From assembly GCF_003449015.1 (NCBI RefSeq), contig NZ_QRGD01000001.1, positions 744,001-808,000 on the forward strand: a DNA stretch of 64,000 nucleotides, in the 5' to 3' direction. Below, in pieces: positions 1-9,463 of the stretch (its first letter is position 1; every line of letters starts with the position of its first letter). Made by a program: the position numbers and the translations under genes. The DNA is from Aureibaculum luteum. GTDB taxonomy: Bacteria; Bacteroidota; Bacteroidia; Flavobacteriales; Flavobacteriaceae. The notes under the pieces were generated by a model. That model was not told the origin of the DNA. It saw only the letters and a list, made by a program, of their open reading frames with translations, and ran no database searches.

Positions 1-1050
1 ATTATCACTACTTGTTGAAATCAACATTTGCTTATAATCTTTTGTAAAACTTGCAAAGCCAATTTCTTTACCTTTAAATTTCTTTTCTAAGTAGTTATAC
101 ATTTTTTCCCACTTCTTATCTTTCCAAAGACGCTCTCTTTTATCGTATGTGTATGATGTATATATAATTTCGCGTGTATTATCGTCTATAAACATACCTC
201 CAAAATCTACTTTATTTTTAGGGTCACTCTCCATTTTCTCAATCTTTTGAGTTTGTGGATCCATTGTATAAAGCGTAGAAAAGTTTACATCTCCTTTATT
301 AGAAACCAAATACATTTTAGTATTGTCTTTGTTCCAACCTGCTACATAAGCTTGTTCTTGTAAATTAGTTTCGTATATCTTCGTAAATTTATTATCGCCA
401 TCTATACGGTGAATTTCAGAATGACCAGCTTCATTAGTTCTATACGCTAATCGTGGATTTTCATCCCAATCAAAGTTCCAACTGGTTATTCTATTGTTAT
501 TTTCATACAACAAATCTAATTTACCTGTACTTATATCTAGTTTATATAAATCATGCCAAGCTTTATCTCTATCATTAATACCCACCATCAATTCATTAGG
601 GTTCTTTTTACTCGCTTGATAAATTTGAGCGGTTACATCCTTCATCGGTGTTAGGTTTTTAGAAACTGGCACACCGGTTTCTTCCTCAGCTTCAGCATTC
701 GGGTTTACCGCATAAATATTATAGTTCTCATCGCCCTTATTGTCTTTTACAAATAAGATCTTTGTACCATCATAAGTCCATGAATAACCTCCTAGTGGCC
801 TTTCATTATTTGTCAATGGACGTGCTTCATCGAAAGGTTGATCAAATTTTTTCACCCAAATGTTCATTATTCCGTTGTATTCTTTTAAGAAAGAAATCCA
901 TTGTCCATCAGGGCTCAATTGCCCACTAGATATTTCAGGGTTTCCAAAAAAGATATCACGATCAATTATAGGTACATCGTTTTGTTGTGCATTTGCATTT
1001 GGTATTATCAGGGTAAATAGTGTCAGCATTATTAATAGTTGTTTTTTCAT
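1..1050 (-). CDS. S9 family prolyl oligopeptidase-like peptidase, 3' part outside window
   Basis: I translated this from the ATG at 1050 down to the window edge; about 350 codons are open and the C-terminus lies outside. The protein starts with a signal peptide (MKKQLLIMLTLFTLIIPNANA) ending before QQND. WD40/TolB-like propeller motifs follow, such as GQLSPDGQWISF and YSWTYDGTKILFV. This matches the N-terminal beta-propeller of S9 peptidases (dipeptidyl or acylaminoacyl peptidase type), which cut short peptides in the periplasm. The catalytic alpha/beta-hydrolase half is not visible, so the activity is inferred. A second S9 gene lies at about 42.9 kb. Confidence 0.85.
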   Translation of the reverse strand, partial: MKKQLLIMLTLFTLIIPNANAQQNDVPIIDRDIFFGNPEISSGQLSPDGQWISFLKEYNGIMNIWVKKFDQPFDEARPLTNNERPLGGYSWTYDGTKILFVKDNKGDENYNIYAVNPNAEAEEETGVPVSKNLTPMKDVTAQIYQASKKNPNELMVGINDRDKAWHDLYKLDISTGKLDLLYENNNRITSWNFDWDENPRLAYRTNEAGHSEIHRIDGDNKFTKIYETNLQEQAYVAGWNKDNTKMYLVSNKGDVNFSTLYTMDPQTQKIEKMESDPKNKVDFGGMFIDDNTREIIYTSYTYDKRERLWKDKKWEKMYNYLEKKFKGKEIGFASFTKDYKQMLISTSSDN

Positions 1051-1086
1051 TTTTAATAATTTAAAGTTAGTATATGTTTTATTTTA

Positions 1087-1332
1087 TTATCGACTTACAG
1101 CATAGTAAATTACATAAATCCAACTAAATACGCCATGCAATATAGCCCATAAAATCGATTTATTCCTTTCCCAAGAAACAGTTACAGCAATTACGCTACC
1201 CAGTCCTACTCCATTTTTAATAACCGTTTGTTGTATTTCTGGAGTAATTGTACTCTGACTGTAACTATCTAACGAGAACAACAATAGTACTGCTGTTAAT
1301 TTTAGAATATTTTTTATTTTCAGTTTATTCAT
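1087..1332 (-). CDS. small secreted or membrane protein, unknown function
   Basis: This is a short protein of about 81 residues. I prefer the start at MNKLKIKN (1332) over the upstream Met at 1356, because a signal-peptide-like stretch (LKLTAVLLLFSLDSYSQ) follows directly. The C-terminal part (SILWAILHGVFSWIYVIYYAV) is a hydrophobic membrane segment. It lies 36 bp upstream of the S9 peptidase gene on the same strand and may be co-transcribed with it. I do not recognise the family. Confidence 0.6.
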   Translation of the reverse strand: MNKLKIKNILKLTAVLLLFSLDSYSQSTITPEIQQTVIKNGVGLGSVIAVTVSWERNKSILWAILHGVFSWIYVIYYAVSR

Positions 1333-1451
1333 TCTATTTTTAATTAAAGGTTGCATAATTTTCTATTTAATTTTTAAAGAATTACGGCTTCTATGATTTT
1401 GATGATTGCATCTATTACTATTAGTATCATTTTTTATAAATTTTAAGTTAG

Positions 1452-1850
1452 TTATTGGATTACACCATTTCTTATGGTTATTATTTCAGTATTTTTTTTG
1501 TTATTCAATTCTATGGTTAAAAGGTCAAAATCTTTAAAACCTTTTACTTTTTTGTTTAAAAGATCATTAATGCGGATTGCTTCACCTTCAAAAGATTGAT
1601 AATCACAATCAATCATTTGATATTCTGCCTTTTCAGTCGACAACCCCTCTTTACCAAATTGCAATCCTTTTGCATAGATAATCTGGTTTATCTCCGTGCA
1701 ATCGCAATTTTCTTCGAGTACTTCGCTAATTAAGTCTGATCTATCTGTAGCATCTTGATAGCCATCTAAAAACCCTTTTATCATTACGGCTATAGCAACA
1801 AGTACTACTGCCATAATTACTGTTGTTGTTATATTTTTCTTTTTTGTCAT
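1452..1850 (-). CDS. hypothetical protein with N-terminal membrane anchor
   Basis: 132 residues. A basic start (MTKKKN) leads into one transmembrane segment at about residues 7-28, followed by a soluble, acidic domain that would face the periplasm. A CDC motif occurs near residue 50. I recognise no family. It lies between the small membrane protein and a carboxypeptidase-regulatory-domain protein, all on the minus strand. The ATG at 1850 is the only plausible start. Confidence 0.6.
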   Translation of the reverse strand: MTKKKNITTTVIMAVVLVAIAVMIKGFLDGYQDATDRSDLISEVLEENCDCTEINQIIYAKGLQFGKEGLSTEKAEYQMIDCDYQSFEGEAIRINDLLNKKVKGFKDFDLLTIELNNKKNTEIITIRNGVIQ

Positions 1851-1893
1851 GTGTTCTACTTTTAAGTGATTATAATATTTAACTATTCGGTTT

Positions 1894-2715
1894 CTAATAT
1901 TTCACAGTACAATTAAACCCAACACCTATCGCACCTACTTTCTCCCAATCACCTTGACTAACATCTCTAATAATCATTTTGTTTCCTAAAAATGCCGCTG
2001 AAAAAAACAGCTCGTCCTCAGGTTTTGGTTCTTCAATCAATTCAAGTGTACAATAGATATCATCTTTCACAATAATGTTATACGCTTCTAGGTTCAGTGT
2101 AAATTCGCCTTCTTTTACATTAATTGGAAAAATTATATTCTGATTTACAATTTTCTCATAAGGAAGTCCATCTTTTATGCTATAGAAATTTATACGGTAT
2201 TTCAGTGTATCATTACTATTTGCAGCTATATTGGTATGAAAGCTTTTAATATAGGTTGGACTATTGTTGATTTTAATTTTTGTTCCAATTTCTTGTCCAA
2301 GCGTAATTTCTGTAAATCCGATTCTTACCTTTTTAGATTTCGATTTATTTCCTATAACTTTTTCTTTTAATTTTTTAGCGGTTAATACAACTTCACTCAA
2401 TGTAGTAACATCAGGATAAAGTAAGATCTCTGAATTAGTCTTTAACATCTTCAAAAAATCACGGACCAGAATAGATTTTGATTTGTAGCCAATTGAGGAT
2501 AGTCTAATGGAATCATTAAATACATTTGATTTTGTTTCAAATTCAAACTTACCTTCAAAATTAGTTACAGTTCCAATACTCTTATTAATGATTCCAATAT
2601 TCACATAAGGGATAGGTTCGTCGGTTTCAATATCTTTTATAACTCCCTCTGCAAAATTTTGTGCGAAAAGAGACATTGTACAAATGAATAAAATGATGCT
2701 TATTATAAATTTCAT
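1894..2715 (-). CDS. secreted protein with carboxypeptidase-like regulatory domain
   Basis: 273 residues with a signal peptide (MKFIISIILFICTMSLFAQ). Residues about 22-100 form a CarboxypepD_reg-like beta-sandwich (GVIKDIETDEPIPYVNIGI, GTVTNFEGKFEF), the domain that also opens SusC proteins. The remaining 170 residues have no catalytic motif that I recognise. Such stand-alone proteins are common in the envelope of Bacteroidota and their roles are mostly unknown. The gene is separated from the upstream TPR/HTH gene by about 230 bp with no ORF. Confidence 0.65.
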   Translation of the reverse strand: MKFIISIILFICTMSLFAQNFAEGVIKDIETDEPIPYVNIGIINKSIGTVTNFEGKFEFETKSNVFNDSIRLSSIGYKSKSILVRDFLKMLKTNSEILLYPDVTTLSEVVLTAKKLKEKVIGNKSKSKKVRIGFTEITLGQEIGTKIKINNSPTYIKSFHTNIAANSNDTLKYRINFYSIKDGLPYEKIVNQNIIFPINVKEGEFTLNLEAYNIIVKDDIYCTLELIEEPKPEDELFFSAAFLGNKMIIRDVSQGDWEKVGAIGVGFNCTVKY

Positions 2716-2949
2716 GCTATTATAATTTTTAGTTGTTTATTGTTGTTTGATTTCTGAAGCAAATAACCTTCTAAATAATAGGTTACACAAGCAAAGCTAC
2801 CCCAGTTTTAGAAAAATGGGGATAATAATTTGAGTTTAAAAATCTGTTTATCAGTGCCTTATCTTGATGTGAAGCTTAGCAAACGAACGCGTCATTTGGC
2901 AACCCTATATTTATAAATTTAGGGTAAAAGAAGTGTAAAAACTAGTTCT
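2716..2949. other. intergenic stretch with weak hairpin
   Basis: No gene is visible in these 234 bases. A hairpin-like inverted repeat (ACCCTA ... TAGGGT, about 2912-2935) lies just past the end of the frameshifted TPR/HTH gene. It lacks the T-tract on the minus strand that an intrinsic terminator would need, so its role is uncertain. Confidence 0.3.
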
Positions 2950-4682
2950 CTAGGAAAGTGAATTCAGTTGTTTGATGTAAAATGAAGGGTTTAAACCTGT
3001 ACGTAATTTGAAGTATTTTGCAAAAGAATCTGCACTTTTATACCCTATCTCTTCAGCAATTGATTGCACAGAAAAGGAACGAAATCGATTATCATTTTTC
3101 AATCTTAATACTGCATAGTTAATTCGCAAATCATTAATATAGGTATTAAAATTTTTCTCGTAATGTGAGTTTATTACTTTAGAAAGGTAAGTTGTATTGG
3201 TCTTAATTTTTTTAGCAATAGTATAAGAATTGCAATCTTGTCTTAAAAAATATTCTTGTTCTTTTAAGGTTTGTAAGCCTGCCAATATCAGATGAGTTGT
3301 TTCTTCATTTACCTCTGCCGAGACTTTTTCTTCAAGCACTTTATCTTTGGTGTCTATGATTTCAAACGTAGCTTTTTCTTCCTGATTAAATTTAGCCAAC
3401 AATACATTGAACTTTTCTGTATTTTTCTTTTTCTCCTTAATCAAATACCCAATTATAAAGATCAACCCTAAAACAAAAATTAAAATACTCCCTATAATAT
3501 ATTGCAGTCTATTTTTTTTTGATGCTTCTACTTCTTTCAATTCTTGCATCTCTTTATCATGAAAAGTTGAGACCAAAGTATCTTTACCTTTTTCTAGAGT
3601 CGTCAGATTTAAAATAAACTTTTCGTAATATTCATTTGATTTTTCAATATTACCGGCTTCTTTATATACTTTAGCTAACAACTTATAATCATTAACAAGA
3701 AACATTTCACTTTGCTTTTTTATTTTAACCTCAATCCCTTCTACTAAGGTAGTAATAGCTTTGTCATATTTTTTTAAGTTCAAATAACACTCTCCCAATT
3801 GTAAACTTACATTTGCAGGTCCTGTGCTAGGATCATATTCATAACCAACCCTTTCAGCTTCTTTTAAATAAAGTAAAGCTTTATTATATTCTTTTTTTTC
3901 TAAATAGACAAATCCTAATTGGGCCTTATAACGCAATTTAGCATTCAAATTTATAGTGTCCATATTCTTTTTTACACCTTCTTCTAAAATCCAAAGTGCA
4001 GAATCTTTTTCCTTAAGTGCTATATAAATCCTACTTATATTAACTGCAAGAGCCGATCTTCTGTTTTTTTTCCAATCTTCATTTACAGAATCTATGCTTT
4101 CGATAACTTTAAGTAAATTCTTATTGGTAATCAATCCCTTTTTATAATTGCCTGACCCTAAATGTAAGTACGCAATTCTTGTTGGTATAACATATTGCTT
4201 ATAAAATTCTAAATTGTGCTTCTCCGCAATTGCAGTGCTTTCATCATAATAAGTCATCGCTTTTTCAAATTGACCTAAATAACCATAACACTTACCTAAT
4301 TCAACCAATATTCTCAACTCATTATCAACAGTTTTAACAGATGCATACTTTTATCTGATAGATCGATTTTCCTTAAAAATTTTAATTCTCTTTCAAAAAA
4401 GACTGATGCTAGTTTTAAGTTGATCATATGTCCATTATAATTAGCAATATTATCTAATGCTTCTATAATTTTAAGCGTATCTCTCGACCCTTCTGCTAAA
4501 ACCAATTGTTTTTTTGAAAAATCTAACGCTTTTTGAAAATCTGTTTCTTCATATTTTGCAATAGAATCATTGAGTATTTGGTATTTCTTTAAATTATCTT
4601 CAAGGTCTTGAGCATAGCAAAAAGTAGTGTTTAATGAACTAAAGCATATTAAAAGAATTAGTATTTTAAAAAAGTTTTGCAT
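2950..4682 (-). pseudogene. TPR / transmembrane / AraC-type HTH regulator, frameshifted
   Basis: This is a tandem paralogue of the gene at 4693-6426. It is split into a 122-codon 5' part (4682 to 4314, signal peptide and first TPR) and a 455-codon 3' part (to 2950) with further TPRs, a membrane helix near residue 275 of that part and a C-terminal HTH_18 domain. Alignment with the intact copy puts the break near 4330, at an AAAA run: shifting by -1 restores TVDNELRILVELG, matching TADYYTEIEILAQLG. The 122-residue part ends soon after at LLIMS. One lost base, a sequencing error or translational slippage would each explain it. The second part has only a TTG at its nominal start. Confidence 0.75.
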
Positions 4683-4692
4683 AAGTTTATTT

Positions 4693-6426
4693 TCAATCTA
4701 AAGAATTGAGTTGTTTGATGTAAAATGAAGGGTTTAAACCCGTACTTAATTTGAAGTATCTGGCAAATGAATCTGCACTTTTATAACCTATCTCTTCGGC
4801 TATTGATTGCACAGAAAAGGAACGAAATCTACTATCATTCTTCAATCTTAATATGGCATAATTAATTCGTAAATCATTAATATAGGTGTTAAAATTTTTC
4901 TCGAAATGAGAGTTTATTACTTTAGAAAGGTAAGATGTATTGGTCTTGATCTTTTTAGCAACGTTATAAGAATTACAATCTTGTCTTAAAAAGTATTCTT
5001 GTTCTTTTAAAGATTGTAAGCCTGCCAATATAAGGTAAGTTGTTTCTTCATTTACCTCTGCTGAAATTTTTTCCTCAAGCACTTTGTCTTTAGTATCTAT
5101 AATCTCGAACGTAGTCTTTTCTTCTTGATTAAATTTAGATAATAATACATTAAATTTTTCTGTATTCTTCTTTTTTTCTTTGATAAGATAAATAATAAAA
5201 GTTATCAAAAGTACAAGTAATCCCAACCCAATACTCATAAATAAGTAAAACGTATTCTTTTGAGTAGATTTTTCCTTTTCTAAGTTTGATACTTCCTGTG
5301 TATGAAAAGCAGAGGTAATGGTATCTTTACTTTTTTCTAAGGCCGTTTGGTTTAATATATATTTTTCAAAGTTTTCATTTGATTTTTCTAAATTACCCGA
5401 CTGCTTATATATTTTTGCCAACAGTTTATAATCTTCGGTTAGGTGAATTTCTTTGGTTCGTTGCTTTTTTAAAATTAAACCTTGCTCGAGTTTGTCTATT
5501 GCTAGCTGATAATTTTTTAAATAAAAATAGCATTCTGCAAGTTCTAACGAATAGCTCGCCGGTCCCACAACAGAATCGTATTGAACTGCTAAACTATGTG
5601 CTTCTAACAAATAATTAAGAGCCTTCTGATATTCTTTTTTCTCTAAATACACTTCGCCCCTTTGTCCAACGAACAGTTGTTTAGAAGATATACTTAACGT
5701 ATCTAATTTCTCTTTAAGCCCCTCATCTAAAATCCAAAGTGCAGAATCTAACTTAGCCAAGTTTAGATAAGAATTACTAATATTTATTGCTACGAACCCT
5801 CTATTGGCTATTTTTGTAGTATCACTAACGTCGTTTACCGTTTTTAAAGCCTCGTAAGATTCTTTATTTTTTTTAAGAGCGACTCTATAATTACCTATTG
5901 TTGCGTACAAATCGGCAATGATAGTAGGCATAATGGCCTTATAAAATTCTAAATTTTCTTTTTCGGCAATTGCCACACATTTATCATAAAGCTTCAGTGC
6001 TTTATTAAACTGACCTAGTGCCACATAATTTTGACCTAATTGGGCTAAAATTTCAATTTCAGTGTAATAATCAGCCGTTAGTCTTTTATACTTTTCTTCA
6101 TTTACATCTATAAATGAAATTAGGGCTAATTCTCTTTCAAAAAATTCAATTGATTGTTTAAACTCCGAAATAAACTGACTATTTCTTCCAATAAAATGTA
6201 ATGACTGTATGATTTTAACCGTATCACGACCCTTCTCCGCTAATAATAATTGTCGCTTTGCAAAATCAATGGAAAGTCTATTATCAGTAGGTTTGTATTT
6301 AGTGATAGAATCACTCAGTGCTTCATACTCTTTTAAATTGTCTTTAAGATCTTGAGCATAACTATCACTTATACTAAAGAAAATCAATGCTAATAATAAA
6401 AGTGCTATTTTGTAGAAATAATTCAA
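4693..6426 (-). CDS. membrane-anchored TPR protein with AraC-type DNA-binding domain
   Basis: 577 residues: a signal peptide (ending DSYAQ), TPR-type helices over about residues 30-370, a transmembrane helix at about 390-412 (LGLLVLLITFIIYLI), a linker, and a C-terminal AraC/XylS HTH (about 480-575; FSVQSIAEEIGYKSADSFAR). The layout resembles periplasmic TPR sensors wired directly to a cytoplasmic DNA-binding domain, a one-component type common in Flavobacteriia. The target is unknown. The neighbouring paralogue at 2950-4682 lies 10 bp away and is nearly identical over the HTH, so this is a recent tandem duplication or gene conversion. Confidence 0.85.
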   Translation of the reverse strand: MNYFYKIALLLLALIFFSISDSYAQDLKDNLKEYEALSDSITKYKPTDNRLSIDFAKRQLLLAEKGRDTVKIIQSLHFIGRNSQFISEFKQSIEFFERELALISFIDVNEEKYKRLTADYYTEIEILAQLGQNYVALGQFNKALKLYDKCVAIAEKENLEFYKAIMPTIIADLYATIGNYRVALKKNKESYEALKTVNDVSDTTKIANRGFVAINISNSYLNLAKLDSALWILDEGLKEKLDTLSISSKQLFVGQRGEVYLEKKEYQKALNYLLEAHSLAVQYDSVVGPASYSLELAECYFYLKNYQLAIDKLEQGLILKKQRTKEIHLTEDYKLLAKIYKQSGNLEKSNENFEKYILNQTALEKSKDTITSAFHTQEVSNLEKEKSTQKNTFYLFMSIGLGLLVLLITFIIYLIKEKKKNTEKFNVLLSKFNQEEKTTFEIIDTKDKVLEEKISAEVNEETTYLILAGLQSLKEQEYFLRQDCNSYNVAKKIKTNTSYLSKVINSHFEKNFNTYINDLRINYAILRLKNDSRFRSFSVQSIAEEIGYKSADSFARYFKLSTGLNPSFYIKQLNSLD

Positions 6427-6447
6427 AAAATTGTTCGTCAGTTTAAA

Positions 6448-7221
6448 TTAAAATTTGGCCTTTCTTTTTTCTAAAAATGCAGTGGTACCCTCTGTAAAAT
6501 CATCAGTACCAAAACATTTACCAAATTGCTTTATCTCCTTTTCATAACCATTTTCACCATCTTTGAATCCGGCATTAACAGCTTTTATTGCAGAAGCTAT
6601 AGCTAAAGGAGAATTCTGAATTATTTTAGAAGCTAGATTTTCCGCTAATGGTAAAAGTTCTTCTTGAGTCACAGTGTAGTTTACTAAACCCACTTTTAAA
6701 GCTTCATCGGCATTGATCATCCTCGCTGTCATAATCATTTCCATAGCTTTACCTTTACCTACCAATTGAGGCAAACGTTGTGTGCCACCATAACCAGGAA
6801 TAACACCTAAACTCGTTTCAGGCAATCCCATTTTGGCATTATCTGAAGCTATTCTAAAATGACAAGCCATCGCTAACTCTAAACCTCCACCTAAAGCAAA
6901 ACCATTAATTGCAGCGATTACAGGTATAGAAAGATTTTCAATAAAATCAAAAACTAACTTTTGACCTTGTTTAGCCAAAGCTGTCCCCTCTTTTACCTCA
7001 AAATCTGAAAATTCAGAAATATCTGCACCAGCAACAAAGGCTTTTTCTCCACTTCCTGTTAGTATAATAACCCGCGTCGTTTCATCTCCTTCAATTTCAA
7101 CGAAAGCATTGTGTAATTCTGAGAGTGTCTCTCTATTTAAGGCATTAAGTTTACTTGGACGATTAATTGTAATCGTTGTAATGTTGTCATCCTGCTCAAT
7201 TAGAATATTGTTGTAACTCAT
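6448..7221 (-). CDS. enoyl-CoA hydratase / crotonase family protein
   Basis: 257 residues, the usual length for a monofunctional crotonase. It adds water to 2-enoyl-CoA thioesters in fatty-acid or amino-acid breakdown. Both catalytic glutamates of the hydratase family are present with the expected 20-residue spacing: one in GGGLELAM and one in LPETSLGVIPGYGGTQRL. The oxyanion-hole regions (AGADISEF, NGFALGGG) are intact, so a true hydratase is more likely than an isomerase. It lies 6 bp downstream of the histidine kinase gene and probably shares its transcript. The exact substrate cannot be read from the sequence. Confidence 0.88.
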   Translation of the reverse strand: MSYNNILIEQDDNITTITINRPSKLNALNRETLSELHNAFVEIEGDETTRVIILTGSGEKAFVAGADISEFSDFEVKEGTALAKQGQKLVFDFIENLSIPVIAAINGFALGGGLELAMACHFRIASDNAKMGLPETSLGVIPGYGGTQRLPQLVGKGKAMEMIMTARMINADEALKVGLVNYTVTQEELLPLAENLASKIIQNSPLAIASAIKAVNAGFKDGENGYEKEIKQFGKCFGTDDFTEGTTAFLEKRKAKF

Positions 7222-7227
7222 TAGTGT

Positions 7228-8691
7228 TTATTTTTTTGGAATGGTAATCGTAAAAACAGAACCAACTCCTAATTCAGATACAAAGGTAATATTTCCATCA
7301 TAAGCCTCCACAATATTTTTTACCATAGCTAAGCCTAATCCCATTCCACTCGATTTTGTAGTAAATTTAGGTTCAAATATTTTATCTTTAAATTCCTCTT
7401 CAATTCCTACACCATTATCTGCAATGGTAATAACAATCTGATTGTTATCTTGTGCCACACGTACCTCAATTTTTGGATTTTCCTTATCTTCTATAGATTG
7501 AATGGCATTTTTTGTGAGGTTTGTGATAACTCGAATCAATTGTGTTTTGTCTAATTTGGCAATTAACTCTTTCTCCTCATTAAAATAATGAATATAGTCT
7601 TCATTAAAAATATCCAACGCCAATTTAACCACTTCTACAACATTCAAGTTTTCACTATTCTGCTTAGGCATCTCAGCAAAATTAGAAAATGCAGAAGCAA
7701 TAGAACTCATTGTATCTATTTGTTGAATTAGTGATTTACTAAATTCGTTTATTTTCGATTTTATATTTGGATCGTTTGCATCAAAACGCTGCTCAAAGCT
7801 TTGAACGGTTAAACGCATTGGGGTTAGCGGATTTTTAATTTCATGTGCCACCTGTTTAGCCATTTCTCTCCAGGCCTGTTCTCGCTGACTTTTAGCTAAT
7901 TTGGCCGCACTATTTTCTAATTCATCAACCATCTTGTTATACGCATTAACTAGGTTGTAAATTTCTAAACTTGCCGTGTCTAATAAAATTTTTTCATTAC
8001 TTTTCCCTATGGCCGTCATCGCCATTTTATCACTTACTGTTTCTATAGATTGAGAAATATACTTGGATACAAAATATGCTATGGTGATAGCAATTAACAA
8101 CATGAAAAAATAAACGTAAGATAATCTTCCTAAAAATTCAATGAGCTCATCATTTTGAAAAGTATTATCTTTTAAATAATGAATGTGCAAAATACCAATA
8201 GGCTTAAATTTACTATCATAAATGTAGGTGTAGGCAGATTTATATTTTATCCCACTCGGTGTCTGATCTTCAACCACGACTCTATGGTCTGAACTTTCAG
8301 CCAATCCGTTTAAAACGCGTTGAGAAATATCATAATTAGTATCGTCTTTTGCAAAACTCGATGAAGAACTGATTTGGAGTTTTCCTTTTAAATCAAAAAT
8401 GAGAATATCAAGTTGGTTTATATCAGAAATATCATAGATTCTATCTTTATATTTAAAGATATTATATAAATTTTCTTCTGTAACTGGAAAAGTAGTATGT
8501 TTTTTTAACTCAATACCAATAGTGGTTTTTATAGTATTTTCTTTACGTTCTAGACGATCTTCGTGATAATCTTTTGTTTGTTCACGGTATTGATAAACCG
8601 CTACCAAAGCTATTAGAATAGAGGCTATAACCACCAACAGGATCATGGCTAAAAAGATGCGGGTACGTAAAGAGAATTTTTTTAGTTTCAT
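7228..8691 (-). CDS. NtrY-like sensor histidine kinase
   Basis: 487 residues. TM helix 1 is at about 12-34, a periplasmic sensor region at 35-189 and TM helix 2 at 190-209, followed by HAMP, then HisKA with the phosphoacceptor His283 in VAHEIKNPLTPMRL, then HATPase_c (NLTKNAIQSIE, DNGVGI, GMGLGLAMVKN). The H-box with NPLTP is typical of NtrY/NtrB-like kinases. No response regulator gene is adjacent, so it is an orphan here. The ATG at 8691 is overlapped by the end of an inverted-repeat element (8692-8859), which must therefore form its 5' leader. Confidence 0.88.
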   Translation of the reverse strand: MKLKKFSLRTRIFLAMILLVVIASILIALVAVYQYREQTKDYHEDRLERKENTIKTTIGIELKKHTTFPVTEENLYNIFKYKDRIYDISDINQLDILIFDLKGKLQISSSSSFAKDDTNYDISQRVLNGLAESSDHRVVVEDQTPSGIKYKSAYTYIYDSKFKPIGILHIHYLKDNTFQNDELIEFLGRLSYVYFFMLLIAITIAYFVSKYISQSIETVSDKMAMTAIGKSNEKILLDTASLEIYNLVNAYNKMVDELENSAAKLAKSQREQAWREMAKQVAHEIKNPLTPMRLTVQSFEQRFDANDPNIKSKINEFSKSLIQQIDTMSSIASAFSNFAEMPKQNSENLNVVEVVKLALDIFNEDYIHYFNEEKELIAKLDKTQLIRVITNLTKNAIQSIEDKENPKIEVRVAQDNNQIVITIADNGVGIEEEFKDKIFEPKFTTKSSGMGLGLAMVKNIVEAYDGNITFVSELGVGSVFTITIPKK

Positions 8692-8859
8692 TTAGTGTCA
8701 AGTTAATGTTGAAATGACTTATAAGGCAATCGTAGATTTTGTGGCAGGTCTAGGCAAGAAATCATTGAATAGCCGTAGCTATTGAATTATTTTTTAACAA
8801 CGAGATGCCGCAAAAGACACCTTGGATTATACGTTTATTTTAGCTTAACTTGACACTAA
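8692..8859. repeat. 168-bp structured inverted-repeat element (MITE-like)
   Basis: The ends are perfect 15-bp inverted repeats (TTAGTGTCAAGTTAA at 8692-8706, its complement at 8845-8859). The interior folds on itself: a long arm from GAAATCATTGAATAGC to GCTATTGAATTATTTTTT with only two mismatches, and an outer arm TTTTGTGGCA / TGCCGCAAAA with one wobble. It has no coding capacity. The ends TA-GTGTC...GACAC-TA would fit a TA target duplication, as seen for IS630/Tc1-type elements, but that is inference. A diverged relative lies at 42727-42917. Confidence 0.6.
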
Positions 8860-8938
8860 GTGTAAAGATAGCAAATATCATACCTAAAAAATATAAAACA
8901 GTATAACTAAATATTCTATGGAGATTTCGAAGAAATTC

Positions 8939-9379
8939 TTAAATCTTAATAAATTTTGAAATGCTTCCTTTATTTACTTTCAGATAATACACCCCAGGTT
9001 TAAGACTCTCTGTTTTAATTTTAATTTGATTGTTTTCAGCAGGCATTGAAGAGTTTTCGTACACTACTTGACCTAAATTATTAAAAACATGAACGGTATT
9101 AACGGCATCTTTAGACGCATTTAATGACCCTACAATAAGTACATCTTTAACTGGGTTTGGAAATATTCTTACGGCCTTTTTTTCAAGACTAGTAACCTTA
9201 GTTGCGTTATGTATTTGCAATTCCGTTTTTTCTACAACAGTTATTGCTGGTGTACCAACAGTATCGATTACCTTTATATAAGATTTGGAATTATTGCCAA
9301 TAAATTCGTTAGAATTAGTAGCTGCAAAAAGTAAACTAGGTACAAAAAGTAGCATACCTATCAAAAATTTTAAGCCCAT
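8939..9379 (-). CDS. small secreted protein with type IX sorting domain
   Basis: 146 residues: a signal peptide (LIGMLLFVPSLLFAA), about 45 residues of linker, and a C-terminal type A sorting domain from about residue 65 (IFPNPVKDVLIV ... LGQVVYE ... LKPGVYYLKV ... KFIKI). The C-terminal domain routes cargo through the type IX secretion system to the surface. There is almost no passenger domain, so this may be a very small surface peptide or the remnant of a larger protein. Family membership is clear, function is not. Confidence 0.8.
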   Translation of the reverse strand: MGLKFLIGMLLFVPSLLFAATNSNEFIGNNSKSYIKVIDTVGTPAITVVEKTELQIHNATKVTSLEKKAVRIFPNPVKDVLIVGSLNASKDAVNTVHVFNNLGQVVYENSSMPAENNQIKIKTESLKPGVYYLKVNKGSISKFIKI

Positions 9380-9463
9380 CCTTTTTTATTAATTTAGAGT
9401 TATGTAATCAATTTTGGGTTTTGCAAATATATAAAAAAAATTAATCAACTGATATGCAAATCA

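Noticed and set aside
1376-1432. 18-codon hydrophobic ORF on the minus strand (MILIVIDAIIKIIEAVIL)
   Set aside because: It looks like a type I toxin peptide, but I see no ribosome-binding site, promoter or antisense RNA, and AT-rich DNA produces such ORFs by chance.
4314-4345. Programmed -1 frameshift signal in the TPR regulator
   Set aside because: The site TTAAAAC lacks the canonical X-XXY-YYZ slippery pattern and I see no strong downstream hairpin, so mutation or sequencing error is more likely.
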